Positions 47,144-57,014 are shown, counted from the first letter of the stretch. The stretch is 64,000 bases of DNA from an uncultured Bacteroidales bacterium (GCA_946185535.1 CAMHJX010000003.1:1-64000); one strand, 5' to 3'. Notes: a model not told the origin generated them from the sequence alone. A program made the numbers and translations.

Positions 47144-47689
47144 ATGACAAAGAATCCACTCGACATCACCGAGAGAGCCAGCGACATACTTCGTGCTCTC
47201 AAAAAAGGAGTGCTTGTCACGGCAAAGGCTGGCGACAAGGTTAACAGTATGGTCATTGAATGGGGCACTCTTGGCTTCAACTGGGGGAAGCCCGTTTTCG
47301 TGTGCTATGTCCGCCAAAGTCGCTTTACACGCGAACTTCTCGACTGTAATCCTGAGTTCACTATCAATATGCCTGTAGGCGACTACGACAAGCGCATCAT
47401 CCGCGTATGTGGCGGAAAGAGCGGTCGCGACATCGACAAGGTGAAAGAACTAGGGCTGACGCTTGTTGAAGGCAGCAAGGTAAGTGTACCAGCCATTGCA
47501 GAGATGCCGCTCACATTGGAGTGCAAGGTTATCTACCGTCAGGAGGAGGACAACCGACTACTACCGGAAACGATACGCAGCAGGTTCTATCCGCCACTTT
47601 CTGAAGTGCGCAACCACGACACCGACAAGGACAATCATATCATTTACTTTGGAGAAATAGTAGATGCATACGTTGTAGAGGATAAATAA
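47144..47689 (+). CDS. Flavin reductase-like protein
   Basis: A 181-residue split-barrel flavoprotein: GVLVTAKAGDKVNSMVIEWG at the FMN-phosphate site, then FVCYVRQSRFTRELLDCNPE, FTINMP and CGGKSGRDIDKVKELGL. It belongs to the same broad family as the 111-674 gene but is only distantly similar to it. It is followed after 104 bases by a hydrolase gene in the same direction. Substrate unknown. Confidence 0.85.
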   Translation: MTKNPLDITERASDILRALKKGVLVTAKAGDKVNSMVIEWGTLGFNWGKPVFVCYVRQSRFTRELLDCNPEFTINMPVGDYDKRIIRVCGGKSGRDIDKVKELGLTLVEGSKVSVPAIAEMPLTLECKVIYRQEEDNRLLPETIRSRFYPPLSEVRNHDTDKDNHIIYFGEIVDAYVVEDK

Positions 47690-47793
47690 AAGAGACAAGT
47701 AAACTCCAATTTAGGTAACAAAAGTATAATTATCATTCACTTAAAAGGTCTTGGCAGAGACCAGAGCCGTGACTCGAAACACTCCGAGGTAAT

Positions 47794-48735
47794 ATGAAGA
47801 AAGTAATGTTTTTATTAGCGGTAGGAGTGATGTGCCTGACTGCCTGTGTCCAGAAGAAAACTGATGAACATGGTCCCCGCCAAGGTGGCCACATGGAAAT
47901 CAACAAGGATTCTGACAGCACATTTGTTTCGCTGAAGAATGAGACGTTGAAGAAGTTCAAACAATTGACTTTCAACGATGAACAGACGGGAAAGACGATG
48001 GAGTACAACCTGCTGGTTCCCGAAGGCTATGACGGGACGGCAAGCTATCCGTTAGTGCTCTTCATGGCCGATGCCAGCACCGTGGGCAAGGAGGTGACGG
48101 CTCCGCTCACACAAGGTTATGGCGCCTTGGAGTTCGCCTCCGACAGGGATCAGCAACTCCATCCTTCGTTTGTGCTGGTGCCGCAATACACCGACTGGGC
48201 CGTGCAGGACGACTGGAGCACCACCGACGAGGTGGAGATGACCATCCGCCTGCTTGAATCCGTCTGTAAGGAATACAATGTGGATACCAACTGCCTCTAT
48301 ACCACTGGCCAGTCGATGGGCGGCATGATGTCGTTCTACTTCAACATCACCCATCCCGACCTCTTTGCCGCCTCACTCTTCGTCAGCAGCCAGTGGGACA
48401 CCTCGAAGATGCAGGACTTCGGCAAGAAGCATTTCTTCTACATCGTGGCCGGCGGCGACCAGAAGGCTTCGGGAGGCATGAGAGACCTGGCAGCAGTACT
48501 GCAGGAAAACGAGGCAAGGGTTGACTCCGCAAGTTGGAGTGCAAAACTGCCTTCATCAGAACAGGAGAAGTTGGCGGAGGAACTCATCGCCCGTGGCGGC
48601 AACATCAACTTCATCAAATGGGAGACTGGCAGTGTTCTGCCTGAAACGGGTCGTGCCATGGAGCACATGGCCTCGTTCGACTACGGCTACAAGATTGACG
48701 CCGTCAGGGACTGGCTGTTCAAGCAGAGTAAGTAA
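47794..48735 (+). CDS. Alpha/beta-hydrolase lipoprotein (predicted peptidase/esterase type)
   Basis: A 313-residue lipoprotein: signal KVMFLLAVGVMCLTAC with lipobox LTAC. The hydrolase domain covers residues about 55-310: MEYNLLVPEGYDGTASYPLV (first strands), then LYTTGQSMGGMMSFYFN with the nucleophile Ser in GQSMGG, DWAVQDDW, and a late MEHMASFDYGYK His. It resembles the COG4099 predicted peptidase/polyhydroxybutyrate depolymerase-like group. It would act in the envelope on esters or peptides. Confidence 0.85.
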   Translation: MKKVMFLLAVGVMCLTACVQKKTDEHGPRQGGHMEINKDSDSTFVSLKNETLKKFKQLTFNDEQTGKTMEYNLLVPEGYDGTASYPLVLFMADASTVGKEVTAPLTQGYGALEFASDRDQQLHPSFVLVPQYTDWAVQDDWSTTDEVEMTIRLLESVCKEYNVDTNCLYTTGQSMGGMMSFYFNITHPDLFAASLFVSSQWDTSKMQDFGKKHFFYIVAGGDQKASGGMRDLAAVLQENEARVDSASWSAKLPSSEQEKLAEELIARGGNINFIKWETGSVLPETGRAMEHMASFDYGYKIDAVRDWLFKQSK

Positions 48736-49061
48736 TCACGGCATGTATTAAAAGCCGAGGGCGTAACCTGTATTGGCTACGCCTCCACTCCCAAAAATAC
48801 ATTGGTACGAATATAGAAGAAAAGTAGTGCTTTGGCGGATGCCAAAGTAGTTCGGTTAGTTTTATTTCAAAAAGGAAACGGGAATGTCGCCGTGCGAGTT
48901 TCGGGAAAAGGCCTGATGAATTCTATGGATTTTTGTCCTACAAATCCACTTCTGTACGACTTTTTGCCATAAAAAAAGTACTTTTTGAAAGAATTCGGAT
49001 TGGGCGGTTTACATAGTTTTGCAGAAATTTGTAATTAACAAAAAGTCAAATTCTTAAACTT
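48736..49061. other. Gene-free interval with weak terminator and promoter
   Basis: Past the hydrolase stop a weak hairpin, GGCGTA with TACGCC (48760-48783), could be a terminator. The right end holds the promoter of the next gene: TTTTTG at 48982-48987 as a -33-type box and TAGTTTTG at 49014-49021. I saw nothing in the 200 bases between. Confidence 0.45.
49014..49021 (+). promoter_or_regulatory. -7 box for the T9SS/Omp28-like gene
   Basis: TAGTTTTG with a TTTTTG -33-type box 26 bases upstream; the ATG is at 49062. One of the best promoter matches in the window. Confidence 0.6.
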
Positions 49062-51080
49062 ATGAAAAAATCCTTACTTTTCGCTATTGCAATGCTTGTT
49101 TGCGCATCGGCTTTCTCACAAATGAGAACAACTTTCATCAACGAACATTTTGACGGTTCGTCCATGCCATCTGGTTGGTATGTCGCGGGCGATGGTTTAG
49201 ACAATTGGATTGTCTACAACTCAAGCCAAGCGGGAGGTCAAGCCAACGAGCTCGTGTTCATGTGGTATCCCATCTTTGAAGGGACTTCGCGATTGGTGAT
49301 GCCCGCCGTCGACCTGACGGGTGTTTCAAGTGTCATGGTGTCGATGAAATACGCCCTTGATAACAACAGCGGGACATGCACCATCGGCATCGCAACCTCT
49401 TCTGATGGTGGAGACACGTGGAACGACGGCTGGTCGCAATCCTTCGATGCCGATGTGCAGTCATCCGTCAACGAATTGATTAGCACGCCCGACATGGGCA
49501 ATGCCAATGTGCTTTTCTGCCTTTATTTCACTGGTGACAGCTATAATATTTTTGACTGGTTTTTCGATGACATAGAAATCTATTCCGTCGAGAATACCGA
49601 CCTTTCGTTGCAGTCCATCGACATGAATCCCATGGCGATTGCGGGTGACAGATACGTCACTTGCACCATTGCAAACAAAGGGATTAGCACGATAAACGAG
49701 GTTACGATGAGCTATCATTTTTCGGGAACGGAAAGGGTTGAGGAAGTTTTTGACGTGACACTGCTCCCTTCCGACTCAACCCAACTGACTTTTGCGCAGC
49801 CCACAAATCTTTATCCAGGCTCCTATCCTCTCGCTGTGAGCATTGAAACCGTCAATGGGGTGGCCGACGACGACCCGCTCAACAATACGCTCTCAAAAGA
49901 CATCAACGTTATCCGAGCAGGGGTGCAACGCATTCCTATGATCGAACATTTCTCCAGCTCGACGTGCAACCCTTGCGTCAATGTGAACACGCAGATGCAG
50001 TTTCTGACCGACAACAACCCTGGCAAATTCACCTATACAAAATACCAGATGAATTGGCCAGGCTCGGGCGACCCGTATTTTACTGAAGAATGTGCTACAC
50101 GAAGCTTTTATTATGCCATTGCAGGAGTTCCGCAGTTGACGATGGACGGGGTGCTTATGGAACCCTCGATGCCCATCTCGCAAATCCAATTGGACAACGA
50201 ATACAACATGCCTGCTGATACCGAGGTCAAGGGCTCCTTTAGCGTAAACGGCAACACGATTACAGCCAAGGTCGATTTCATGTCGATAGAGGGTGTCAGT
50301 GCCAAGGTCTTCGTCTCTGTCAATGAAAAGGTGACTTACGACAACGCCATGACCAACGGAGAAACCGAATTCCACCATGTTTTCATGAAGTTCTTGACCG
50401 ACGATGAAGGCGACGAAATCGACATTGCGGCGGGCGAATTCCAACACGTTGAGTTCACATGTGACTTGTCGTCGACCCATATCGAGGAGATGAGCGACCT
50501 CGAAGTAGCTGCTTGGATCCAATACGAAACCAATCACAGAATCGTGAACAGCAGGTATTTGTATGCGTATTCTGACACACATCCTTATCCTGTGAGGAAC
50601 TTGACTTTCACAAAAACAAACGAGGGTTCGTTCAAAGCCCAATGGGAGGCCCCGGAAGGAAACCATGCGCTTAGTTATAATGTTTATTTGGCAGGTGAAT
50701 GCATAGCCAACACGACCGCACTTGACTACGAAATCAATGCGAATAAGGGTATTCACGTGCTTGCTGTTGAAGCCGTTTATGCAAACGACATGACATCGGT
50801 CAAAATGTTTAGAATTTACGACCCAACCGAGTCTGTAAATGAACAACAAAGCGTGGCTTATGACATTTATCCTAACCCAAACAAAGGCCAGTTCAACATC
50901 GTCCTTCCTGAAAAGGAATGCGAAATCGTTGTGGCCAACAGCGTCGGACAAACGGTGCATCGATGCAAGGCTCGTGGCTTGACTACGCTTCATTTGGAGG
51001 ACCTCAACAGTGGCATTTACTTTGTAAACGTGAAATCAGACCAAGTGGTGACGACGATGAAATTCGTGAAGGAACTATAA
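49062..51080 (+). CDS. T9SS-exported protein with Omp28-like thioredoxin domain
   Basis: A 672-residue exported protein. Signal peptide KKSLLFAIAMLVCASAFSQ is followed by a cleaved-adhesin/choice-of-anchor J-type domain at about 25-175 (INEHFDGSSMPSGWYVAGDG, then WFFDDIEIYSVEN) and a CARDB-like domain at 180-280. An Omp28-like thioredoxin-fold domain spans 285-400: IPMIEHFSSSTCNPCVNVNT with CNPC at the active-site position, then IAGVPQLTMDGVL with the cis-Pro. The C-terminal 75 residues are a T9SS type A sorting domain (YDIYPNPNKGQFNIVLPEKE, then SGIYFVNVKSDQ). It should sit on the cell surface. Confidence 0.9.
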   Translation: MKKSLLFAIAMLVCASAFSQMRTTFINEHFDGSSMPSGWYVAGDGLDNWIVYNSSQAGGQANELVFMWYPIFEGTSRLVMPAVDLTGVSSVMVSMKYALDNNSGTCTIGIATSSDGGDTWNDGWSQSFDADVQSSVNELISTPDMGNANVLFCLYFTGDSYNIFDWFFDDIEIYSVENTDLSLQSIDMNPMAIAGDRYVTCTIANKGISTINEVTMSYHFSGTERVEEVFDVTLLPSDSTQLTFAQPTNLYPGSYPLAVSIETVNGVADDDPLNNTLSKDINVIRAGVQRIPMIEHFSSSTCNPCVNVNTQMQFLTDNNPGKFTYTKYQMNWPGSGDPYFTEECATRSFYYAIAGVPQLTMDGVLMEPSMPISQIQLDNEYNMPADTEVKGSFSVNGNTITAKVDFMSIEGVSAKVFVSVNEKVTYDNAMTNGETEFHHVFMKFLTDDEGDEIDIAAGEFQHVEFTCDLSSTHIEEMSDLEVAAWIQYETNHRIVNSRYLYAYSDTHPYPVRNLTFTKTNEGSFKAQWEAPEGNHALSYNVYLAGECIANTTALDYEINANKGIHVLAVEAVYANDMTSVKMFRIYDPTESVNEQQSVAYDIYPNPNKGQFNIVLPEKECEIVVANSVGQTVHRCKARGLTTLHLEDLNSGIYFVNVKSDQVVTTMKFVKEL

Positions 51081-51142
51081 TGATGAAAAAGAATTATTGT
51101 CCTTGTGATGGCACAAATGTTCAAATGTTCACAACAAACCAG

Positions 51143-51150
51143 TATCTTTG
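51143..51150 (+). promoter_or_regulatory. -7 box for the interrupted GNAT gene
   Basis: TATCTTTG 16 bases before the ATG at 51166, so the broken gene still has a promoter. Confidence 0.45.
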
Positions 51151-51165
51151 CAGAAAATATCCATT

Positions 51166-51609
51166 ATGCAAAACTTCATCATCAGCCCCATCACTATTGA
51201 GCATTTGAACCATTATGGTGCTATCTATGCGGCAGCGTTCTCAGGCGAGCCGTGGAACGACGACTGGTCGGTGAAAGACGCTACCATTCATGTTCGTTAA
51301 CTGCTTGAAAGCCAACAATATTACGGACTTGAGTGCATTGTAGACGGAGAAGTGGCAGGCTTCATCTTGGGCACTTCCATGCTGTTCCAATATGGCCGCA
51401 CCTTCGAGATCAACGACCTCGCCGTGGCACCTCAATACCAACGGCAAGGCATCGCCTCTCGTTTGCTTGAACAATGCCTCGCCGACCTCAAGGCGCAAGG
51501 AATAGTGGGTTTCCATTTGATTACCGCCCACGATGGTGTCCTACCCGCTTTCCATGAAAAATTCGACTTCAAGAAAGAAGAGCTGGTGATGCTGATGGGG
51601 ATGGAATAA
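51166..51609 (+). pseudogene. GNAT acetyltransferase with one in-frame stop
   Basis: The ATG opens FIISPITIEHLNHYGAIYAA; after 44 codons there is a TAA at 51298-51300, and the same frame continues at once with LLESQQYYGLECIVDGEVAG and the GNAT core LAVAPQYQRQGIASRLLEQC to a normal end. No frameshift is needed. The stop could come from one base change of a Gln, Lys or Glu codon, or be a sequencing error. A 3' fragment of a paralogue lies at 46796-46933. Confidence 0.8.
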
Positions 51610-51620
51610 ACGATGTGAAA

Positions 51621-51656
51621 AACCGCCGCAAAGGTCTAGAAAACCTTGCGGCGGTT
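51621..51656. terminator. GC-rich hairpin (CCGCCGCAA family)
   Basis: AACCGCCGCAAAGG pairs with CCTTGCGGCGGTT. It follows the GNAT stop by 12 bases and, on the other strand, the ferredoxin 3' remnant, so it can serve both directions. Confidence 0.7.
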
Positions 51657-51662
51657 AAATTG

Positions 51663-51716
51663 TTAGAACTTTGTGTTAGCTTCTTCAATGGCACCCACAG
51701 GGCAGCCTTTTTTACT
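51663..51716 (-). pseudogene. Ferredoxin 3'-end remnant (second copy)
   Basis: On the minus strand it reads KKGCPVGAIEEANTKF and a TAA stop, the C-terminal cluster end of a 4Fe-4S ferredoxin. Only about 16 codons are left. With the adjoining hairpin it is a duplicate of 15455-15530. Confidence 0.65.
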
Positions 51717-51753
51717 AAATCGAGCATTGATTTTCGCCAAATAGCAAACTTAA

Positions 51754-51786
51754 AAAGAGCATCGGGGGTTTTGGCCGATGCTCTTT
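51754..51786 (-). terminator. Terminator of ftsH
   Basis: AAAGAGCATCGG pairs perfectly with CCGATGCTCTTT, 48 bases past the ftsH stop. Confidence 0.7.
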
Positions 51787-51833
51787 GATCAAAGCCTATG
51801 TCCAAGGTTCACTTTGCCAACATATACCAATGG

Positions 51834-53738
51834 CTATTTCTCCAAGATCTTCATAAACTCTTCTCCAGTTATGGTTTCGCGTTCAAGCAGATACTCGGCC
51901 ACTTCATGCATTTTGTCGATTCTCGAGCTGATGATGCCTGCGGCTTTGTCTTTGGCATCGGCTATAAGCTGCTGCACTTCGGTATCAATATCAGCAGCGG
52001 TTTTGTCGCTGCATGCTAAAGAGGCGTTTCCGCCAAGATAGGCATTGCCTTGGGTTTCCAAAGCCATCATGCCATAACGATCACTCATGCCATAACGTGT
52101 AATCATGGAGCGAGCCAATTGAGTTGCTTGTTCAATGTCATTGCTGGCGCCAGTGGTGCAAGTGTTGCAAATGATTTCTTCAGCGACACGTCCGCCAGTG
52201 AGGGTAGCCAATTTGTTCAGCAAATACTGGCGACTATATAAGAAATGTTCGCCTTCATCGACCTGCATCGTATAGCCTAGTGCCCCTGAAGTACGAGGGA
52301 TAATAGTGATTTTGTGTACTGGGGCCGAGTTGGTTTGGGCTGCCGCCACCATGGCATGCCCCACTTCGTGATAGGCTATGATTCTTTTTTCTTCAGGCGA
52401 AATGACGGCATTCTTACGTTGTTCACCTGCCATAACGGTTTCCACGCTCTCTTCGATGTCTTCCGTGGTAACGGCATTTTTGCCCTGACGGACGGCACGA
52501 AGAGCGGCTTCGTTGACGATGTTGGCCAAATCGGCACCCGACGAACCCGCTGTGGCACGGGCGACCACATCAAGATCGACTACTTCATGCTGAACGTTCT
52601 TCAAGTGTACATTGATGATGGCCTTGCGACCTTCGAGGTCGGGGAGCTCCATTTGTATCCTACGGTCGAATCGACCTGGTCGTAACAATGCCTTGTCGAG
52701 GCTATCGGGACGGTTGGTGGCGGCAAGAATGATAACGCCTTTGTCGCCATCGAAGCCATCCATCTCGGTTAGTAGTTGGTTAAGCGTCTGTTCGCGCTCG
52801 TCGTTGGCACCACCATAACGGCCTTCACGGCTTTTGCCGATGGCATCGATTTCGTCAATGAAAATGATACAGGGTGCTTTTTTTGATGCTTCATTGAACA
52901 GGTCGCGCACCTTGGCGGCTCCCATGCCCACAAACATCTGAACGAATTCCGAACCCGACATAGAGAAGAACGGAACGCCAGCTTCGCCTGCCACGGCACG
53001 AGCGATGAGGGTCTTTCCAGTTCCAGGAGGACCAACAAGCAAGGCTCCTTTGGGTAGTTTGGCACCCAAGGCCGTGTATTTCTTCGGATTGTGCAGAAAA
53101 TCAACCATTTCTTGGAGAGATGCTTTGGCCTCGTCTTGTCCTGCCACATCGTCGAATCGGGTTTTTACGTCAGTGTCGGCATAGACCTTAGCTCCACTTT
53201 GACCAAACGACATGAAATTGCCCATGCCCAATCCGCCTGCCGATTTGCCGCCTTTGGCCATTCGCTTCATGATGGCCCTATAGAAAATCCAGAAGAAAAG
53301 GCCCGGCAGAATCCACCACATGAGGAATTGTGCGATAGGCGACCGCTGATTCTCGATTTTCTTTACAAAATGTATTTTGCCATCATCGTTTGGGCTATCA
53401 GCCGCCAGCAGACGGTCAACCAAGTTGGGATCATCAACGGCACCTGTGCTATATATCTGTTTATCAGTAGAATATACAATGCGACTATCTTGAATGACCA
53501 CCTCTGTTATCGAGTCCTGCTCCACCTTTGAGACGAAAGTGCCATAATCGGTCTCGATGACGTGTTTGCGCATGAATGCTGGTGAGATGATGACATTCAG
53601 GAAGAGAAGGAACAACATGGCGAAAACCAATCCCCAAAGCCAAGGACCGCCTCCGTTGGCCGACCTCGTTGGCCGGTTGTTGTCGTCGTTTGAGCCTTTC
53701 TGTTGTTGTCCGTTATCTGGAAATTCAACGTAATTCAT
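51834..53738 (-). CDS. ftsH: ATP-dependent zinc metalloprotease FtsH
   Basis: A 634-residue membrane protease that degrades membrane and regulatory proteins. Two N-terminal membrane segments ([20 protein letters not shown] and [20 protein letters not shown]) flank a periplasmic domain. The AAA+ module has Walker A GPPGTGKT, Walker [12 protein letters not shown] and the [21 protein letters not shown]. The zinc site is HEVGHAM (HExxH) near residue 420. The start at 53738 is chosen over ten extra residues because the AraC gene ends at 53761. A Gly-rich N-terminus (SANGGGPW) is typical of Bacteroidota FtsH. Confidence 0.97.
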   Translation of the reverse strand: MNYVEFPDNGQQQKGSNDDNNRPTRSANGGGPWLWGLVFAMLFLLFLNVIISPAFMRKHVIETDYGTFVSKVEQDSITEVVIQDSRIVYSTDKQIYSTGAVDDPNLVDRLLAADSPNDDGKIHFVKKIENQRSPIAQFLMWWILPGLFFWIFYRAIMKRMAKGGKSAGGLGMGNFMSFGQSGAKVYADTDVKTRFDDVAGQDEAKASLQEMVDFLHNPKKYTALGAKLPKGALLVGPPGTGKTLIARAVAGEAGVPFFSMSGSEFVQMFVGMGAAKVRDLFNEASKKAPCIIFIDEIDAIGKSREGRYGGANDEREQTLNQLLTEMDGFDGDKGVIILAATNRPDSLDKALLRPGRFDRRIQMELPDLEGRKAIINVHLKNVQHEVVDLDVVARATAGSSGADLANIVNEAALRAVRQGKNAVTTEDIEESVETVMAGEQRKNAVISPEEKRIIAYHEVGHAMVAAAQTNSAPVHKITIIPRTSGALGYTMQVDEGEHFLYSRQYLLNKLATLTGGRVAEEIICNTCTTGASNDIEQATQLARSMITRYGMSDRYGMMALETQGNAYLGGNASLACSDKTAADIDTEVQQLIADAKDKAAGIISSRIDKMHEVAEYLLERETITGEEFMKILEK

Positions 53739-53760
53739 AGTTCTGATTTTAAATTTATGA

Positions 53761-54645
53761 TTAAACAATATTTTTGGTGTTGTCTTTTGTGGTTGAATTG
53801 TTTCGGAGTGTTTGTCGGTATTCAGTAACCGTCATGCCGAAACCACGTTTCACATACTTGCAGAAGAAACTCAGATTGCTAAAGCCAAGCTTCACACCAA
53901 TTTCCTTAGTGGTAAAGTCGGTATGCTGTAGTAATCGTCTGATTTCTTGGAGGGTAAATTCATCAATCAACTCTGAAGCTGAGCGCCCACTGACCTCTTT
54001 GCATACTGTGGTGAGGTATTTCGGTGTTATGGACAATTCGTTAGCAAACCATTTCACTTCACGATGCGCTCCATTGGACTGTTGTAGTAACATGATAAAT
54101 CGACGAAAAATCACCTCTTTCTGCGCCGGTTTTTTGCTTGACGAATTTGTCGGGATTAGTTCTTCAAGCCATGACAGGATCTCCAAAATGCCTGCTTGCA
54201 ACAATATGTTCTTGATTTTCTCGCGTGTCGGAGTAATTTCACACGAGCCGTAAATTTGGTTCAGTTCGGCAAAAACGTTAATGAGCGTTGTCTGCCTTTC
54301 TGTCAAATGCAAAATGGGATGAGCAAATAGATACTGGGTCTTTTCCCACCAAAGATTATCTTCCCTAAAACACAAGAAGGCCATTTCGTCAAGCGCTTGG
54401 GCGACAAATCCAATGAGGCGACAATGGAAGTCAGGTGTGCGCATGTAATGGCCAATAATGAAGTGCGGGTGACAAAATAGCAGGTCGCCTTCCTTTAGCT
54501 CGAAATGCTCATGGTTGAGGTCGATTTGCATCTTCCCGGCCGCGCAAAACAACATCATGGCGTACCCCTCACTCTCATTCCTTCTCAAAAGGAAATCTTC
54601 CAAATCTTCAGAGAATATTATTGTGTTATTTTCTGACATGTTCAT
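53761..54645 (-). CDS. AraC-family transcription regulator
   Basis: A 294-residue regulator with an N-terminal cupin-like sensor (DLNHEHFELKEGDLLFCHPH) and two HTH motifs at the C-terminus: ANELSITPKYLTTVCKEVSG and TKEIGVKLGFSNLSFFCKYV. Starts at 54645 or 54639 are both possible. It ends 22 bases before ftsH in the same direction, but this may be chance. The inducer and targets are unknown. Confidence 0.9.
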   Translation of the reverse strand: MNMSENNTIIFSEDLEDFLLRRNESEGYAMMLFCAAGKMQIDLNHEHFELKEGDLLFCHPHFIIGHYMRTPDFHCRLIGFVAQALDEMAFLCFREDNLWWEKTQYLFAHPILHLTERQTTLINVFAELNQIYGSCEITPTREKIKNILLQAGILEILSWLEELIPTNSSSKKPAQKEVIFRRFIMLLQQSNGAHREVKWFANELSITPKYLTTVCKEVSGRSASELIDEFTLQEIRRLLQHTDFTTKEIGVKLGFSNLSFFCKYVKRGFGMTVTEYRQTLRNNSTTKDNTKNIV

Positions 54646-54808
54646 TGCTTTCAATGGGTAAAATTACGTATTCTTTCGCAAATGGAACATCATTTCCCAA
54701 AAATACGAGTAGAATAGGAAATACAGACAATGATTAGGGATTATCGGAACACTGACACACTTCCCATCTGGCATATCCTTTGAACGAAAGAAAACCAAAA
54801 ATACCATT

Positions 54809-55447
54809 ATGTCATTACTTGTCATCACACATAGACAGAAGGATTTTTGGGTGCGAATACCCTATCAAGTCATTGTCAACGGACGTCTTGTGGGAACTAT
54901 GAACACGCCTCAGGCACGGCTTCGATTGCCCGCTGGCTACTATACCATAACAATTCGGTCAGGAAGCTATGTGCCCATCGGCAAAAAAGGCAAAACACTC
55001 GATTTGACACTCTCATCGACGGCACCAGTTCAAGTGAGCGAATACGGATACACGTGCCTTGATTTCAAGAATAAGGAACGTTGGTGGAACACGCTGTTTA
55101 ATATCGATCTAATTCTCTGGCTCACTAGTGTGTTCCTCCGCATTCCTAACCCATGGAATATTGTTTATCATGTGGTTTCAGAGGGCTTCTTCCTCATTTG
55201 GATTATTCGTTTGCTGATAGTGCGTCGTCGCTATTATTCCATGGAAAGCTATTTCACCTCAGAGCCTCCAGAGGCCGTCTATCCCAAGAAAACCAGGATG
55301 GAGAGATATGTCGAGGAGCATCAAGATGAAATCCAGGCCCGCCAAAGGAAAATCTACGATTGGCAGCAAGATCGTTCACTCAAGAGAATGCGTCGCCGCT
55401 ACAAATTTCAAGAGTGGTGGAAAAAGCATTTGAAACGAAGATGTTGA
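54809..55447 (+). CDS. PEGA-like/membrane hypothetical protein
   Basis: A 212-residue protein. Residues 1-85 have a PEGA-like beta-sandwich pattern (YQVIVNGRLVGTMNTPQARL, then LPAGYYTITIRSGSYVP) and two membrane segments follow near 95-140 (IDLILWLTSVFLRI, then VSEGFFLIWIIRLLIV). The tail is highly basic (KKTRMERYVEEHQDEI, then RSLKRMRRRYKFQEW). No signal peptide. I do not know its role. Confidence 0.65.
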   Translation: MSLLVITHRQKDFWVRIPYQVIVNGRLVGTMNTPQARLRLPAGYYTITIRSGSYVPIGKKGKTLDLTLSSTAPVQVSEYGYTCLDFKNKERWWNTLFNIDLILWLTSVFLRIPNPWNIVYHVVSEGFFLIWIIRLLIVRRRYYSMESYFTSEPPEAVYPKKTRMERYVEEHQDEIQARQRKIYDWQQDRSLKRMRRRYKFQEWWKKHLKRRC

Positions 55448-55913
55448 AAGAGTTGGCGAATTATTCGCAAATCAGCTTGAAATGTAGCGCATAATAGCAA
55501 TGAATGGGTTTCACTCACCACCTTTCCTATTCCCCATGAAGCGAAAAGCAGAAGCATGAAGAATGGCAAAACACTTCGCTGAGTTAAATCTAAATTCCGA
55601 GTTTATCTGTTTCGTAATTCGACTGCAAAGATAATAAAAAACAATCCATCAACGGGCGAAATCTACTTGCTGTTCCCTTTGAACGGAAAAATCCGCAACC
55701 CAAACATTTGCCTGAATTGCGGATTTTTTAGATGACACGTCTTGTAAGAATATAACTGCCGCTCTATTGCCCTTGATAATTAGCGAAATAACTCCATCCA
55801 ATAGCCGAGCGATATTGCTCATTTTTCGGCAAGTATTTCAAGCGTCTCACGGGGCTTTCGCCGAGAGCTTTTCGCGAGGCAGAGCAATCAATTGAACATG
55901 CACTAACTATATA
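55448..55913. other. Gene-free interval with copied promoter-hairpin and remnant coding
   Basis: Positions 55588-55685 repeat the cupin promoter region (28690-28780), including a -7 box (CTGCAAAGATA on the plus strand), but no minus-strand gene follows it. Hairpin copy B comes next. From about 55740 to 55900 a minus-strand frame with ALGESPVRRLKYLPKNEQYR is broken by stops and looks like a lost gene of unknown type. Confidence 0.5.
55687..55728. terminator. Conserved-hairpin family, copy B
   Basis: AAAAATCCGCAA pairs perfectly over 12 bases with TTGCGGATTTTT. The loop has the family signature ending in TTTGCCTGAATTGCGG. Confidence 0.72.
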
Positions 55914-56111
55914 AGTTGTGTTATTTCTTTTTTGATATACGCATCCCTCCCAGATAGTTCCATATCCGCAGTCTCACGGTCAGCCTTGTCTATGATCGCT
56001 TTCATTTCGTCAATAGAAAGCAGATTTACAGCATTAGTATCCACATAGTCCACAGTTCAGTCCGCAGAGAGAAAAAAGTCCGTCTTTGCGTTCAAATCCT
56101 TTGACACTCAT
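55914..56111 (-). pseudogene. DUF3795-like gene with internal deletion
   Basis: The ATG at 56111 overlaps the radical SAM stop as ATGA and starts KGFERKDGLFSLCGLNCGLC, the beginning of a DUF3795-type Cys protein, then stops after two more codons. In another frame the region continues as VNLLSIDEMKAIIDKADRET with a normal end. The middle, with the other Cys motifs, is lost. It is the degenerate second gene of the radical SAM transcript. Confidence 0.55.
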
Positions 56112-56989
56112 AGCGATCTCTTATTTCTTCTGATTGCAGCCATAGCGTCCATATCGCCGTGTTCGATTTCGTGTTCGAGCGCAGCAACAATGCTGTCCTT
56201 GCGTTTCAGGAAGTTCGGACCAGTCAGGTTCTTGCCCGAAACGGTGTGATGTGTGATAAACCTGCAGTCGCAGGTCAGGTTCTCCACAAAGGTTTTCAAT
56301 TCAATGAGCATCTCCTTTTCGGAGAGTGGTGCGAATTCGCCCCTCTGTGCTTCTTCCAGTAACGGAGTCCCCGGAAACAGCGTCAGACCGCCCGTGCCGA
56401 CGAGCATCGGCTTGCACTGGCTGAATATCTTTGCGGAATTGACAGCGTGGTCATGGCTGTGTTCTTTGCCAGCCACACCGTTGAGAAAGCTCATCCAGAA
56501 GTCTATTCCTGCCTCGGTCAGCTTTCTGCATTGCTCTATAATATCGTTTGCATGATAGCCTTTGTGGATGCGCTCCAGGGTCCAGTCGTCGCCGCTCTCC
56601 ACGCCGAGCGAGATTTCCTTCAGGCCGATGTCGCGCAGGTTGCGCAGCTGCTCCACAGTCTTGTCTTTCAAGTCGGAGACGCGCGTGGCGGTGTACATAT
56701 ACTCCAAGTCGGGCAGGTATTTGCGGATGAGTTCGAGACGAGGCATCAGGTTGTCGTAGCTCATCACCAAGGGGTTGGCGCTGAGCAGTTGGATGGTTTT
56801 TGCGTGAGGGTCGGTGGCGGCAATCTCCTTGAGGTCTTGCTCAATCCACTCCATCGGCTGCATCCGGAAGGGGATGCCTTTATACATGGTGCAGAACTCG
56901 CAACGGTTGTGGGTGCAACTTTGTGTGATTTGAATCAACGGCCAAGTGGGCCAATAGGGATTACGATAAACAGGATCAGTAAAATGCAT
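56108..56989 (-). CDS. Radical SAM protein (Cx4Cx2C type)
   Basis: A 293-residue radical SAM enzyme. The cluster motif is CTHNRCEFCTMYKG near residue 26, with four rather than three residues between the first two Cys, as in a known subgroup of B12-free or Elp3-like proteins. Then come LLSANPLVMSYDNL, LKEISLGVESGDDWTLERIH and GGLTLFPGTPLLEEA. There is no further Cys-rich domain. It was probably co-transcribed with a DUF3795-type protein that is now decayed. Substrate unknown. A -7 box is at 57015-57022. Confidence 0.88.
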   Translation of the reverse strand: MHFTDPVYRNPYWPTWPLIQITQSCTHNRCEFCTMYKGIPFRMQPMEWIEQDLKEIAATDPHAKTIQLLSANPLVMSYDNLMPRLELIRKYLPDLEYMYTATRVSDLKDKTVEQLRNLRDIGLKEISLGVESGDDWTLERIHKGYHANDIIEQCRKLTEAGIDFWMSFLNGVAGKEHSHDHAVNSAKIFSQCKPMLVGTGGLTLFPGTPLLEEAQRGEFAPLSEKEMLIELKTFVENLTCDCRFITHHTVSGKNLTGPNFLKRKDSIVAALEHEIEHGDMDAMAAIRRNKRSL

Positions 56990-57014
56990 GGTGTTTCGTT
57001 TTTTAATTACGGTG

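Noticed and set aside
49893-50993. 366-codon open frame on the minus strand
   Set aside because: It is the antisense shadow of the T9SS/Omp28-like gene, whose signal peptide, domains and sorting tail are clear.
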